Assembly (NCBI GenBank): GCA_014526335.1
Contig: JACTAT010000029.1
Coordinates: forward strand, 1,169,372 to 1,233,371
DNA length: 64,000 bases
Source of the DNA: Chrysaora quinquecirrha
Lineage: Eukaryota > Cnidaria > Scyphozoa > Semaeostomeae > Pelagiidae
Direction: 5' to 3'
Shown here: piece after piece, positions 1 to 10,102 of the stretch
How positions within the stretch are numbered: position 1 is the stretch's first letter
Layout: the number at the start of each line of letters is the position of its first letter
Notes under the pieces: model-generated
Databases searched by the model: none
The model's input: only the letters and a program-made list of their open reading frames with translations
What the model was told of the DNA's origin: nothing
Position numbers and translations under genes: made by a program

Positions 1-662
1 ACCTAAGCCTTAAGACAAGCACAAGGCTAATTCGCCTGACTTGCTTCATAACAATGACAGCATTGAAGTAACTAGACTCCTAACCGCTAACACCTAAGTT
101 CGAACACGATACAACGCTCGATCTTGCTAATACGCTGTCGTTACATAAACATCACTGAGCCAGTCACTGAGTTGCACTTGTATGCAACGTATTATTTATC
201 CTCGGATTACAAGTAAAATTGTTCTGTGGAAAAATTAGTACCTTTCTTGTTTCCAATTTCGAAAAAACAGCCCAATTTTTTACACACGTTACCGTCAGAT
301 TGTTTGCTTTCTTATTGAAAACGTCGTTGGAATTTATCATTTTGAAGACAAGCCATGAATGGAATTTTATGTTAGGGCCCGGGCAAAAATAATACTGCGG
401 TGATTACCATAATTCTTTTCCTGTTGCATGATCAACCATGCCAGAACCAGAATTTTGTATTATAAGTGTTTTCACCTGCATTATTAGTTTTTGTTAGAAA
501 GAATTAGAACTTATGTATTGTAAATGTTATTCATAGTAATTTCAGACTTGACGTTGTTGATAAATATTGACTCATTGATTTTTCATGTTCATATTAACTT
601 CAAATTAACTAGAAATACTACTTCAAATTAACTACTGCATATGAAGCAATATATATATATAT

Positions 663-706
663 ATAGTTGATAAAGAGTTTTGATGCAGAAACTCTTTATC
701 AACTAT
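663..706. repeat. 18-bp perfect hairpin
   Basis: The arms 663-680 and 689-706 are exact reverse complements (left arm atagttgataaagagttt) around an 8-base loop. The motif tcaactatttatctact is repeated just downstream (about 699-746), and an (AT)n run precedes it. It may be the core of a small AT-rich foldback transposon, but I saw no coding sequence or target duplication. The rest of 1-1300 is AT-rich non-coding sequence in which I recognise nothing. Confidence 0.6.
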
Positions 707-1390
707 TTATCTACTGTTGATAATAATGTCAACTATTTATCTACTATATATTTAATGTCAATAGGCATATGTATTGATTTAATACAAAGAAACCATTTCA
801 TAAGTGTATTGCTAGCATTGGTTGCTTTTCATATTATAAATGAGTAACGGTAGTTAAAGTTAACTGCATACAGCATTATACTGTTATGCTAAGAAATAAT
901 GAATAACTACTAAGTAGTATTGTTGTTTGTGATATTGTGGCATTATTTTTCAAATTCCCGTGTAGAATCATAAGCTCTAGGAAATTTGGGATATACTGCC
1001 TACAGTTTTTTTCTGAATTTGCTTTCCCATGTTTCACAGTACCTTGATTCGATTTCTGCCGTTACAGACCTTAATCCTAGTATTATACCACTCATTATGT
1101 AATCATTAATTTTTCATAATTATGCTTTTTCCTGCAGTATGTAAATTTGTGTATGTCAGTATTTTTTAGTTTCTTTGTTGATGCATTGATATGCACTTTT
1201 ACATAACCAAATCTCTCCTGAATGTTGTGTCATCATCTACGCTTTAAAATAAAATTTGCTTTAACTGCTCACACGCGCCTTTGATCCCAAGCTCTAAGAG
1301 TTCACAACAATTCACAAGCTAGCAATATAAAACGAACCAAGTAATTGAAATCTTTAGGGCTCTTAAATTCGATAAAACTCTTAGGCCTAC

Positions 1391-1465
1391 TACAAACGTC
1401 GTGCCAGCGCGGTGCCGTGCTGGTCATTTTCTGGCACGACACCAGCACGGCATTAGCACGTTTGT
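1391..1465. repeat. GC-rich imperfect inverted repeat
   Basis: An island of high GC in AT-rich surroundings. acaaacgt at 1391-1398 pairs with acgtttgt at 1458-1465, and an internal gccgtgctgg pairs with ccagcacggc. The phrase cgtcgtgcca recurs at about 1395 and 1475. It probably belongs to the terminal region of the neighbouring Harbinger-type element, but that link is inference. Confidence 0.45.
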
Positions 1466-1509
1466 CAATGTAGACGTCGTGCCAGTGCTGTAGGTGATGG
1501 AGCATTTCC

Positions 1510-1806
1510 TTGCAACCATGGTTGCAAAAGCCGTACTCTAATGCTGCCTTGACGACGGAGAAGTCCTATTTTAACTACCGACTAAGTAGGGCAAGAATGG
1601 TTGTCGAAGCTGCATTTGGTATGCTGAAGGGTCGATGGCGTGTCTTGCTGCGCAAATGTGAAGCTTCAAAGGAATTTGTCAGATCATATTCGTTGGCATG
1701 TATAGTATTGCCTAATCTGTGCATAGAAAGAGGGGATACATTACCTAGATATAGACCATTTCAACTAAGGGCCTCGTTTTCAAAAAAGTTGAAAATTAGG
1801 TCATAG
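1510..1806 (+). pseudogene. PIF/Harbinger transposase C-terminal fragment (HARBI1-like, DDE_Tnp_4)
   Basis: A 98-codon open stretch resembles the C-terminal end of Harbinger-type nucleases. It has the QPWLQKPY-like segment, then LSRARMVVEAAFGMLKGRWR, the signature block around the last catalytic Glu (the E of VVEAAFG), and then a VLPNLC segment. Full transposases of this family are about 350-400 residues, so the N-terminal two thirds, including the first two Asp residues, is missing. No initiator with a plausible context is present, since the fragment opens in-frame from flanking sequence. The coding similarity ends where a foldback element begins (1752). The gene is dead and is best read as a transposon relic, although HARBI1-like domesticated genes exist elsewhere in animals. 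Confidence 0.75.
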
Positions 1807-2167
1807 AGAAATTTCGACTTCAGATTCGAATTCAGCACCTTCTTTTAAGTGTTCAGGCAAAGTGTTATGCTTCTAGTCTTTAAGATATTGATTTTATAGG
1901 TTTTAAAAGTTTTAAAATCTATAAAGGATTTGACCGTGAAAAATCGCTGGGGGTGAAATTTTACACCCTCAGTCATTTCACACGGTGAAATCCCTTTTAA
2001 ATTTTCAAACTTTTAATCGCTACAGAATCAACATCGTAAGGACTAGGAGTGTAAAAATTTGCCTCTAAACTGAAACGAAGATGCTTAATTCGAATCTGAA
2101 GTCAAAATATCTCTATGACCTAATTTTCAATATTTTTGAAAACGAGGCCCTTAGTTGAAATGGTCTA
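1752..2167. mobile_element. 416-bp foldback (MITE-like) element
   Basis: The outermost bases tagaccatttcaacta at 1752 are the reverse complement of tagttgaaatggtcta ending at 2167. Inward, the arms agcctcgttttcaaaa.. and ..ttttgaaaacgaggcc continue pairing imperfectly for about 90 bp. The geometric centre (1959-1960) coincides with a gggtgaaattttacaccc palindrome at 1951-1968, so almost the whole element can fold on itself. It has no coding capacity. It lies directly against the Harbinger transposase fragment. Confidence 0.7.
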
Positions 2168-2615
2168 TTGGGATAGTGGAACCGATGACTTTGGCAATCA
2201 AAGAAAGTGTACGGCAGCTACTTGCCATGATGCAAGGAAATAACCAGCAGAGGGGCCCTGGAGCAGAAAGAGTGAGGGAAGCATTTGCTTTTAACATAAT
2301 GATCTCTTACGGCAACTTCATAAATTTTCTTCCGCATACTAGACAGTTGGCAGGAAAGTGTCAGTGTTTATGTACATGATTAAGGTTGATGTTTGTTGGT
2401 TAGTTGTTGTTGTATTTGAAATGGGTTGTGTATGTGCATACCTATGGTGTAGGTTGGCCTCTTAGAGTTAGTGCTGTGGGTAAGATGACAAACAAACAGG
2501 TGTAATATCTTTATTCAAAAACACGACTTCCTCGGAGATCAGTTTAATAAGTAAGAGCACATGGAGCGCTAACTCGCGGATATGGAAGTGCTTATGTAAT
2601 AAGCGTTACTTTCAG
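2168..2615 (+). other. Non-coding; possible remainder of Harbinger relic
   Basis: Continuing past the foldback element, an open stretch to 2379 contains GAERVREAFAFNI, weakly like the VRExL-type tail that ends many Harbinger nucleases. If that is correct, the foldback element split the transposase. The match is too short to be sure. Nothing else is recognisable before the 3' end of the discoidin gene on the other strand. Confidence 0.25.
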
Positions 2616-2621
2616 TTTATT
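2616..2621 (-). promoter_or_regulatory. Poly(A) signal of the discoidin gene
   Basis: TTTATT on the plus strand is AATAAA on the minus strand, about 50 nt downstream of the discoidin stop codon (2670-2672). A second AATAAA lies further on, near 2508. Position and hexamer fit; no transcript evidence is available. Confidence 0.5.
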
Positions 2622-2669
2622 ATATAAAGTAGCGGTCAGAACTACCATTGGGTCAAACTAACCGTCCAT

Positions 2670-5600
2670 TTACTTGTCACATCCATAGAACTCGATTCTC
2701 AAGACTCTGAGTGATTGTTGTCCCTTAGGATGTACATGAATACGGAAATACCTTGCAGCAACTATAGTCGGCAAAACGTTTTTCACGACTCCATTATCAT
2801 CAGTGTTCCCAGTGAAAACCTTGAATAGAAACAAAGTACAGCGTAATCTCGATAACTCGAACCACCGATACCTCGACCTATGTTGAGTTATTTGTGACTT
2901 GTTGCGTGTTGTTTCAATTCCTCGCCAAAGTATTCTAGCATGAGCATTGCTAGATTGGAGCAACGGGTTTTGTTTCGTTTGATCGCAACTTTTGAGCAAT
3001 CCTCCCCCCTCCCATGTCAGTCTATTTAAGGGTCAGTTCTGGTTGAAGCAAAATTTCAAACTACGCTTTGGAACATGCCCTTTGGTCAGCAGTCTAAAGC
3101 ATTTCTTTCCTTGAACTAGTGTTAACTTTTCCCTAAATCCGAGTTATGGAGAGACGCGATAATTCGCGAATTCGTTATATCGAACAATTTCATCGATCCT
3201 TATCATTTGGAATTTCGAGTTGTTAGGAGTATAATGTATTTTAATTCAAGTTGTCGGGAGTATGTTGTATTTTAACTAAGCCAATCTTCTGACTTAAGGC
3301 TCGTTTAACTCAAGAAAATTTCCATTGTTCTTTCGAGATGCATAAAGTCTACTCTGATGAAGTTTTCAATTTTATATTTTTGCTCCAGAGAATGTCCAGT
3401 CGGAAAATTGCAGCATGTGAAAATAATGTCTATAAAATATTATCTCTACATCTACGCGGGCTCTTAAAGGGAAAAGCTGACTTCCGACGAAAAGTTTGTC
3501 TGTATGAATGGAAACCATTATTTTTATATGGTGATGAATAAGGGGGTAAAGAATACTCTTTTTGCAAAGAAAACAAAATGCGGGACTTGTTTCGTTGTAG
3601 AAAATATCTTTGGTCATAACATTGCAAACCATAGTTTTGCACCATAGTTTCTTTGTGCTCCGTGTATTTATGAATTATTATTTTTAAAACTTATTTTTAT
3701 TGAAATAACCTTTGAAGTGTTTGATGAGCCATCCATTATTTTATTAAAATCTGCTCCATTGTTGCTGTATGATATCTCATATAATCGTGTCCATACTCCA
3801 TAATCTTTCAAACCTTGTGTTGCAACAGAGTGAACATATTTCTCTTTGCCAAAGTCAACCTAGAAAAAATTTTATACGTAAGATAAGTTGTTTGCCCACC
3901 CCCACCACAATATTTTTGAATATTTTCATATGGGAACAATCTGTCAGCCTTGATCCTGAATAAAAATGACGTTTTATTTAATGTTCTTAAAAAAATGACG
4001 TCATCGCATGACAAATCTTTAACATGACGTCATATCGTCTATAAAATTTTGTCTGAAAATTTTTTCTGCACACTTTTTAGGTAGTAGAAAACATGTATAC
4101 TACTTTTGAATTATCAACTCACGTAATGGCTGAAATAAAATATGCCCCCTCCCAGGTTGAGAATGTTCTGAAACTCTCACGGCCCTTGTTAGATGTGGTG
4201 AAAAGTCTCTTCGCAATTGTTCTCTTTTTAAGTCTTGTGCACCTACTTAATGCACATCGGCAGGAATGTGTATTTTGACTACGTCGGTTGATAGGACTTA
4301 ATGCTGCTATTGAGTTGGAAAGCTTTCTTGATTGTAAAAATATAATACTGGCCTAAAGTTAATTGAGAAGCACTTGAACAGAAGGAGAGAAAGGATTTTC
4401 TGACACTATGTCCTATGTTAAAAACATTCGACTTTTGCAACTATTAGGTTAAGTAGATGTACTACAAAAGTAGATACTATTGAGACTCGGCAGCAAAAAA
4501 ATAGACTTACCATTTTTCCTGGCAAAAGTCACATTGATGAGAATTGGGTTCGAAAGGCCGAGTGCCAGAAAAATGCACGTCTATTTTTATTGCCTCTAAC
4601 TCTCATGGTAACTTCTTTTTACACAAGCAAAGGGTTGCGAGAGTTAGACAGAAATTTTTAACAGAAACAATAGTAGTTATTTAACAGCTCAATTAGAGCG
4701 ATTTTTTGCAGAATAGACGAGCCAATTGGCACACTGAATACAAATTTTCCCTTTAAGGTAAACGAAATAGCTGAAATACCAGAGATACCTGTAAGTATGG
4801 ATTTTCGTCGAAATATGATGCCATCCAGCATACAGCTCCATTTAATCTTGCTTTCCAAGCCTCATATCCACTAAATGCTGAAGATGCTGTGATACTGCTA
4901 TTTGATATTGCATTTGATTCCATTCCCATTGCCATAATACTACTGCAAACTGGGAAAAACACTGAAACAAAAGTAGTTATACATTGATGAAATTAGTGAG
5001 ACATGTAGGGTTGTACTTCGCTAAGGAATGAATGTAAATATGAACCAAATATATCTGCAGTATTTTCCTGTGCAGGAGAACCTCTGTTTCGAGGCTATAG
5101 CTACATAGCCCAAAACTAGACTTAAATCGGGGACAAGCCGAAAGTGTTGTAACAGAAAATCTGGTATTTTTTTCTATTTTGTATTCCTAACTGTAATATC
5201 ACGTGTCGCAGTATTTGTACTCAACGTAGAGGATGCGAAGTGTCGTAGAAGGTCATTGTAATTAACGTCAAGCATTACCACACTCCCTTGCAGAGCACAT
5301 CGTCCACATTATTGTACATCTCAATATAAAAGCTGTGTTTTATGATTAATCGGGGGCTTAAGAAGGAAGATCATCAATTTATTTCATCTCTGGGCAACGA
5401 GGCACCAAGTCTTTAGAAAAGTTTTCACGGACTGAGTGCATCTTCCATTTGAGCTAATGGCTTAAGAGGAACCTTGGATACTTTGCTATTGCGATGAACA
5501 GCGGAATCATTTTCGGGCATACTTAAAAGCTTTTCTCGTCTGACACTCCTCAGAGTATGAACGTCAGAAACAGACCGAAACAATAGACTAAGGCGGAATT

Positions 5601-6704
5601 TATACCCAGATGCGGCTCGAAATGCACCAATCAGAAAGAACGAAAAGCTGAATTGGCATTGTGTTTTAAACACCAATCAGCTGGTCGGATTGGCAAAGCA
5701 AGATCTTTGTTTCACTTAGGAGTTTTGGAATCTGTCTACATCAAAACCAAAAGGCCGGTTCTGTGTAGACAGAAAGAGTTCGTTTTCTCACTTGGACTCT
5801 TCAAATAATTCATTGGTCCTCCCGCTGTATCCGACCAGCTGATTGGTGTTTAAAACACAATGCCAATTCAGCTTTTCGTTCTTTCTGATTGGTGCATTTC
5901 GAGCCGCATCTGGGTATAAATTCCGCCTTAGTCTATTGTTTCGGTCTGTTTCTGACGTTCATACTCTGAGGAGTGTCAGACGAGAAAAGCTTTTAAGTAT
6001 GCCCGAAAATGATTCCGCTGTTCATCGCAATTTTGAAATTTTGTACAACTCAAAGACTATTTACTTTGCTATTATTATTCATTGCCCTCTGTTGGTGCAT
6101 CAATTAGTTTCTCAGTTGCAACATTTTTTATGTTTTTGTCAGTTAGTGAAATCGTCAAATTTCTTATCATCAATAAATTATTCAATAAAATAAAGCCAGG
6201 GTCAATTAACGAAATAAGACATCAAAAAGGCAATGAATAGCAAAGTATCTAAAGTTCCTTTCAAACTGTTAAATAAAAAATGCAAGATGCACGAGCTGTC
6301 CGTGCAATCTTTTTCAAAGATTTGATGCCCATGTTACATTGGGCATAGTGCGTTCCACACTCCAGAGAACGACTTTTAAATTGTGCATCTCTAAATGATT
6401 TATGCTAACCTTCAGATGAGACATGCTTCTTCCAAACACAGGATGTTTCTTCGATGCTATTTAATTCAGCTTCCCCAAAAATAGTTTGATATGTACCATT
6501 CTTCAGTTGTACAACGTAAGTACATGATCCTTTTCTATCACATTCGCGAAATTCTAGCTTTAAATGTTGTCCAGTTTCATTTGATTCGATTTCTTCTCCT
6601 TTGATCTTTTCAAAGAAGCTTCCAGCTTGTCTTATTTCGCAGCTTGTATTCGAAAGAAATACCAAATGGAAGATAAGAATCGAAATGTAGGATTTCATGT
6701 CCAT
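2670..6704 (-). CDS. Secreted protein with one F5/8 type C (discoidin) domain, 4 exons
   Basis: Exons, minus strand: 6704-6410, 4961-4789, 3859-3710, 2819-2670. Phases agree at every junction (1, 0, 0) and all introns are GT-AG. The product is about 255 residues, with an alternative ATG at 6731 adding 9. Exon 1 gives a signal peptide (MDMKSYISILIFHLVF...) and a small Cys-containing region I cannot assign; PAN/apple-like is possible. Exons 2-4 form one discoidin fold. Exon 2 opens it with MGMESNAISNSSITASS and ARLNGAVCW. Exon 3 has VDFGKEKYVHSVATQG and ISYSNNG. Exon 4 has VFTGNTDDNGVVKNVLP, ARYFRIH and the closing FYGC. The stop follows three residues later. Such domains usually bind glycans or lipids extracellularly. 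No membrane segment is visible, so it is likely secreted. A donor-like GTAAAT overlaps the stop codon, so longer isoforms cannot be excluded. Confidence 0.88.
2838..3245. mobile_element. Decayed pogo-like MITE
   Basis: gtaatctcgataactcgaac at about 2844 and the reverse motif ttcgagttgttaggagtata at about 3212, with an internal ccgagttatgg, resemble the aactcgaac-type ends of pogo/Tigger MITEs. The ends are degraded and I cannot fix the TA duplication. It lies inside intron 3 of the discoidin gene. Confidence 0.35.
5488..6031. repeat. Perfect 203-bp inverted repeat with 138-bp spacer, promoter-like
   Basis: Arms 5488-5690 and 5829-6031 are, as far as I can read, identical reverse complements over 203 bp. 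Each arm carries ATTGG/CCAAT boxes (right arm 5842, 5863, 5888), a TATAAAT box (5915), a small stem-loop (tctgac...gtcaga, 5951-5980) and an ATG (5999) opening MPENDSAVHRN. The layout therefore mimics two divergent promoters. Beyond the arms, the left side continues SKVSKVP, and similar coding (SKVSKVPFKLL) reappears on the right side about 200 bp later, after an apparent insertion. The spacer has its own short hairpin (tctgtctaca...tgtagacaga). It sits in intron 1 of the discoidin gene. Confidence 0.85.
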
Positions 6705-6731
6705 TTCTGTAATAGATGATAAAGTTTTCAT

Positions 6732-9721
6732 TCAAAAAATTCATGTACATATACTATACCATCATTGATGCTTTTGTATAACGTAAACAGCTTATAACAT
6801 AAAATATCGGAAAAGATAAATACAGTCGTTTAAACAGGATCCTTTGACAAGTTCTGCTTGATGTTGAAGGAACAAACGAGTCATTTTTCAGTCAAACACT
6901 TCTTCTGGACGTATATCTAATCTAAGTTTAATGCTAATGAATTTTAATCAATCTAATGCTTAACCGTTTGAACTTACGTTCTCAATTTGAGTGCAAAACT
7001 GAGTATTTCAAACAAAGCAAACGTGATCAGCTGGTTGGAATTTTATTGCTATAGCTCTGCTTACAATAACATTTTGCAAAATCCTTATCTGTTCCTTCTC
7101 AAAGAACGTTTCTTAAATGTGTATCCGGACATTTAACTTAATACTCTCTCAGTTGCGTCTGACGTCACTTCATGAATAGGGACTTCCCATCTTCCTGCGA
7201 TACTCCTCAAACTTTTCTGCACCCCGCTTCCTCTAGTGTGAAAATACCTATTTCTTTTAGTTCTGATTTCTACCCAGTTAGTTTAAGGTCTTCCTAGTGG
7301 TTTTGATTGTTCTCAGAAACTCACTAAGGACTCTCCTTGCAGGTGTTTCTCAGGTAGCCTCAGCAGGTGTCCCAGCCAGCTTATTCTTCTTTTTGCGTAG
7401 GCAGAAACACAAAAATTTAATTACATTATATACAATTGCATTATGTATACTGGTACATAATGTAATTAAATTTTTCTGCTTATCACACTCTGAAGAAGCC
7501 TTGCTTGGCAACGCGAAATATTAGCAACTCTAAGTGGTCTTTCCTTCTTCTTTTCTGTTATTCTTCTTTTCTTGATTTCTTCACTCTATGCTTTGCTACT
7601 TTTCTTTTTTTATAACTCTATGTTTCATATTATTCTTAGCCAACTCAGTTTGAGCATTTTTCTTGGAAATGATATTTGAAATACATCTATTTTGTGTTCC
7701 CTTTTCTTGTTTACTGCTCATAGTTAGCTGTTGTCTAGAAAAATGCTGCCGGCAAATCTCATTTTTAGGTTCATGTCACTGTCACTTTTGAAGATGTGTC
7801 CTTGTTTATTAAAAGCACTTATAGCCAACCCTTGTCCCCTTTTTGCATATAGCTGCGTTCAGCTATACCTAATATCACTGAACTACTCAGGAGATATTGG
7901 AAAGAATGGACCTGAATCGAAGACTTGTTTTTCCAGTTACATTTGTTGCTTAAAAATGCAACTTGCTTACTCATTTCGTTTTTAATCTCTGTTAATACTG
8001 TAGCCATGTAAGAATTAGCAAATATTTTTGGAAAAAATTTACCTCATCGACGACCTGTTTTTCCTATAACGGTTTTTTTTAATGCATGTAGCTTACTCAC
8101 CTCGTTTTTTTCTCTGTTAATACTGCTATGAAGCCTGCTAAGAAAGAACCAACTTTTTTATATCTATATATTTCATACTTTATAAGTAAGACAGCTTGAA
8201 ATCTTGACCAACTGTTTTTGGAAACTCAAGTGAGAAATGGAAGTGAATATCTTCTATATGCATTTCCTTCCTCTGCTGACGTTGTTTAAAGAACCTTCTG
8301 ACAGGTAAACCGAACAAAAAGGCACCAAAATTTTGAATAAGACACTCAAATTTCAAGTGACGAATCATTGAGCATTGAAAATATTATTTCTACTTCACAA
8401 GCATATTAATAATTTATTCTTCAGTTTAATTGAAGCCATCTGTTAATGAAAAAGAGTTTTTATTCACCCAGAATGAGATATATCCTTTCCGTTTTACCGA
8501 TCAGCAAATCAATAACTTATTTTTCAGTCCAGTAAGTAGTATGTTGATAAAAATGATGTATATTCATTCAAAAACTTAATGCGATACAGCGATAAGCTCA
8601 AACTGATACCTGATACGAAGTGAATCGAATAATTACTGTCGTTGCCGTATGTGCTTGAAATTTCATAGATATATTTCATTATTTATGACTTCAGTGCGTC
8701 GCTATTGCATTGCATTTAGTTTCCTTTGATTATTAGCTACCTCCCTATTTCAAGAGTGGCATGCAAAATTAATCAGCATGTGTTAAGACTTAGATCTAAG
8801 GATGGACCTTTGTAGATCGCGGTAAACATCATAAGAACGCCTTCGCAACTCCGCAAGCGCTTGCTCAGGTTGAGGATGAGTCAGTGGCTACCTTAACGCC
8901 CCCTCTCCGAAATACTGGCGAGTCAAAAAAGCCAAGTATGCATAGATTAAACGCCATTTCTTTGAGACAGCTCAAACGGACTGAGATGATTCTTTCGCTT
9001 TGAACCCTTTTTCAGTGCATTAGATATTAATATATATATATATATATTTGGTACGGTAAATAACGATAAATTATATACTATTTAAGTCGGATGCTAAAAA
9101 GAGAAAGCAGACAATATGTACTATATATACATACAATATATACAATATATACTTCACGGATTGTGAATTGTAATTACACTCTTTTTTTATAAGAATACTA
9201 TAAATTTTGTCCAGCCTCAATATTCTTAAGAAATGTCCGTTTTGAGCCTGAATATATTCATAAAGTATTGTTATTTTTTCAAACCTGATATTTTATCAGG
9301 GGAACATAGATATTTAGTTAAAAGAAAAATTATCTCATTACCAGGAAATGGTCGAGCGAAAGAAAAATTCAACTATTATAACAATAAGAATGTTATTAAC
9401 AATCATGAAGTTTGGTTTTAACATTGCAAAACAGGCAACTTCTGAAAAATGAGACACAAATAATGGAAGCTGAGGCTGAGCATATTCTTACAATATTCTT
9501 AAAAATTGGATGATTCTGAGCCTGAAAATTCCTATAAACAATATTCTTATAAAAAAAGAGTATATCGTAGAATCATACCTCTTTTCGTTCAGAAACGTAT
9601 GTGTGCATCGGAAAAAGTTTTACAGAATCTACTCTGGCATATATCTTACGTTGCGAGACGTGCTAAAATGTTTTTCTCAGTTCAACAGACCGTAAGAAAG
9701 CTTAATTGTTTGTGCAAAAAT
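6732..9721. other. Intergenic region between discoidin and glutamate receptor genes
   Basis: I see no gene here. It holds a hairpin (7412-7429 with 7457-7474, aaaatttaattacattat arms) followed by ctctgaagaagccttgcttg, a phrase resembling the ends of some retroelements; a diverged tandem duplication (7913-8143); an (AT)n run at about 9029-9048; and a TATAT-rich stretch to 9150. Open stretches are short and without recognisable similarity. Confidence 0.5.
7913..8143. repeat. Diverged tandem duplication, about 130-bp unit
   Basis: Copy 1 (about 7913-8018) and copy 2 (about 8046-8143) share tcga.gac.tgtttttcc, a run to atgca.cttgcttactca, then cgtttttt and ctctgttaatactg. Function unknown. Confidence 0.55.
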
Positions 9722-10102
9722 TCAGTTTTCGATTTTCTGTCTAGAATTAAGAACACTGTTTCTTATACAGAAGAAACCTGTCAATAGAATGCAGATGGCA
9801 GTGCCAGCTGAAACCCAAATAAACAATTTGTAAAGATGTTCTTTTCCAAGCTGTTGAAACTCTGATTTTTTCTGGCAGTTTCCATTAGGCAGCCATTTTT
9901 TAATAATTCGTCAGTTTTTCCCGAGTGCACCATCTTGAGGGCTGCATCAGTCAGCTTTTGTTCCCATAAGAAACCTTTCTTGAATGAGAAGCCAGTCCCA
10001 CCGATCAGTGGTGTAACAGAAAGAGCTTGTACTGAACACGTGTGGTCAATACTTGTTTCGTACTTTGCTGTGAGGTCTTCGGTGAAAAACAAATCAATTT
10101 GC
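9722..10102 (-). CDS. Glutamate receptor exon 5 (end of S2, M4, tail) with frameshift
   Basis: The acceptor is ttttgtag with the exon starting at 10102. In the incoming frame it encodes QIDLFFTEDLTAKYE and GTGFSFKKGFLWEQKL, ending S2 with GKTDELLKN. After the run of six A the family sequence continues only in the neighbouring frame: KKWLPNGNC (the W and the Cys expected in all receptors), then QLGKEHLYKLFIWVSAGTA, a clear M4. The unshifted frame stops at 9781-9783 before any membrane segment. One base is therefore missing relative to a working gene, or the ribosome slips. Confidence 0.88.

Noticed and set aside
5425..6193. Two ORFs beginning FKTQCQFSFSFFLIGAF
   Set aside because: They are the two arms of one inverted repeat read in opposite directions across CCAAT/TATA-like sequence. 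Only the short MPENDSAVHRN portion after the ATG might ever be translated. A divergent histone gene pair was considered, but the downstream codons are not histone.
7480..7520. Possible hammerhead ribozyme (ctgaaga...gaaa)
   Set aside because: The CUGANGA and GAAA boxes are present, but the bases between do not form a closed stem II (aacgc left unpaired) and no stems I/III were evident.
9506..9787. Plus-strand ORFs of 93 and 61 codons
   Set aside because: Antisense shadow and 3' flank of receptor exon 5.
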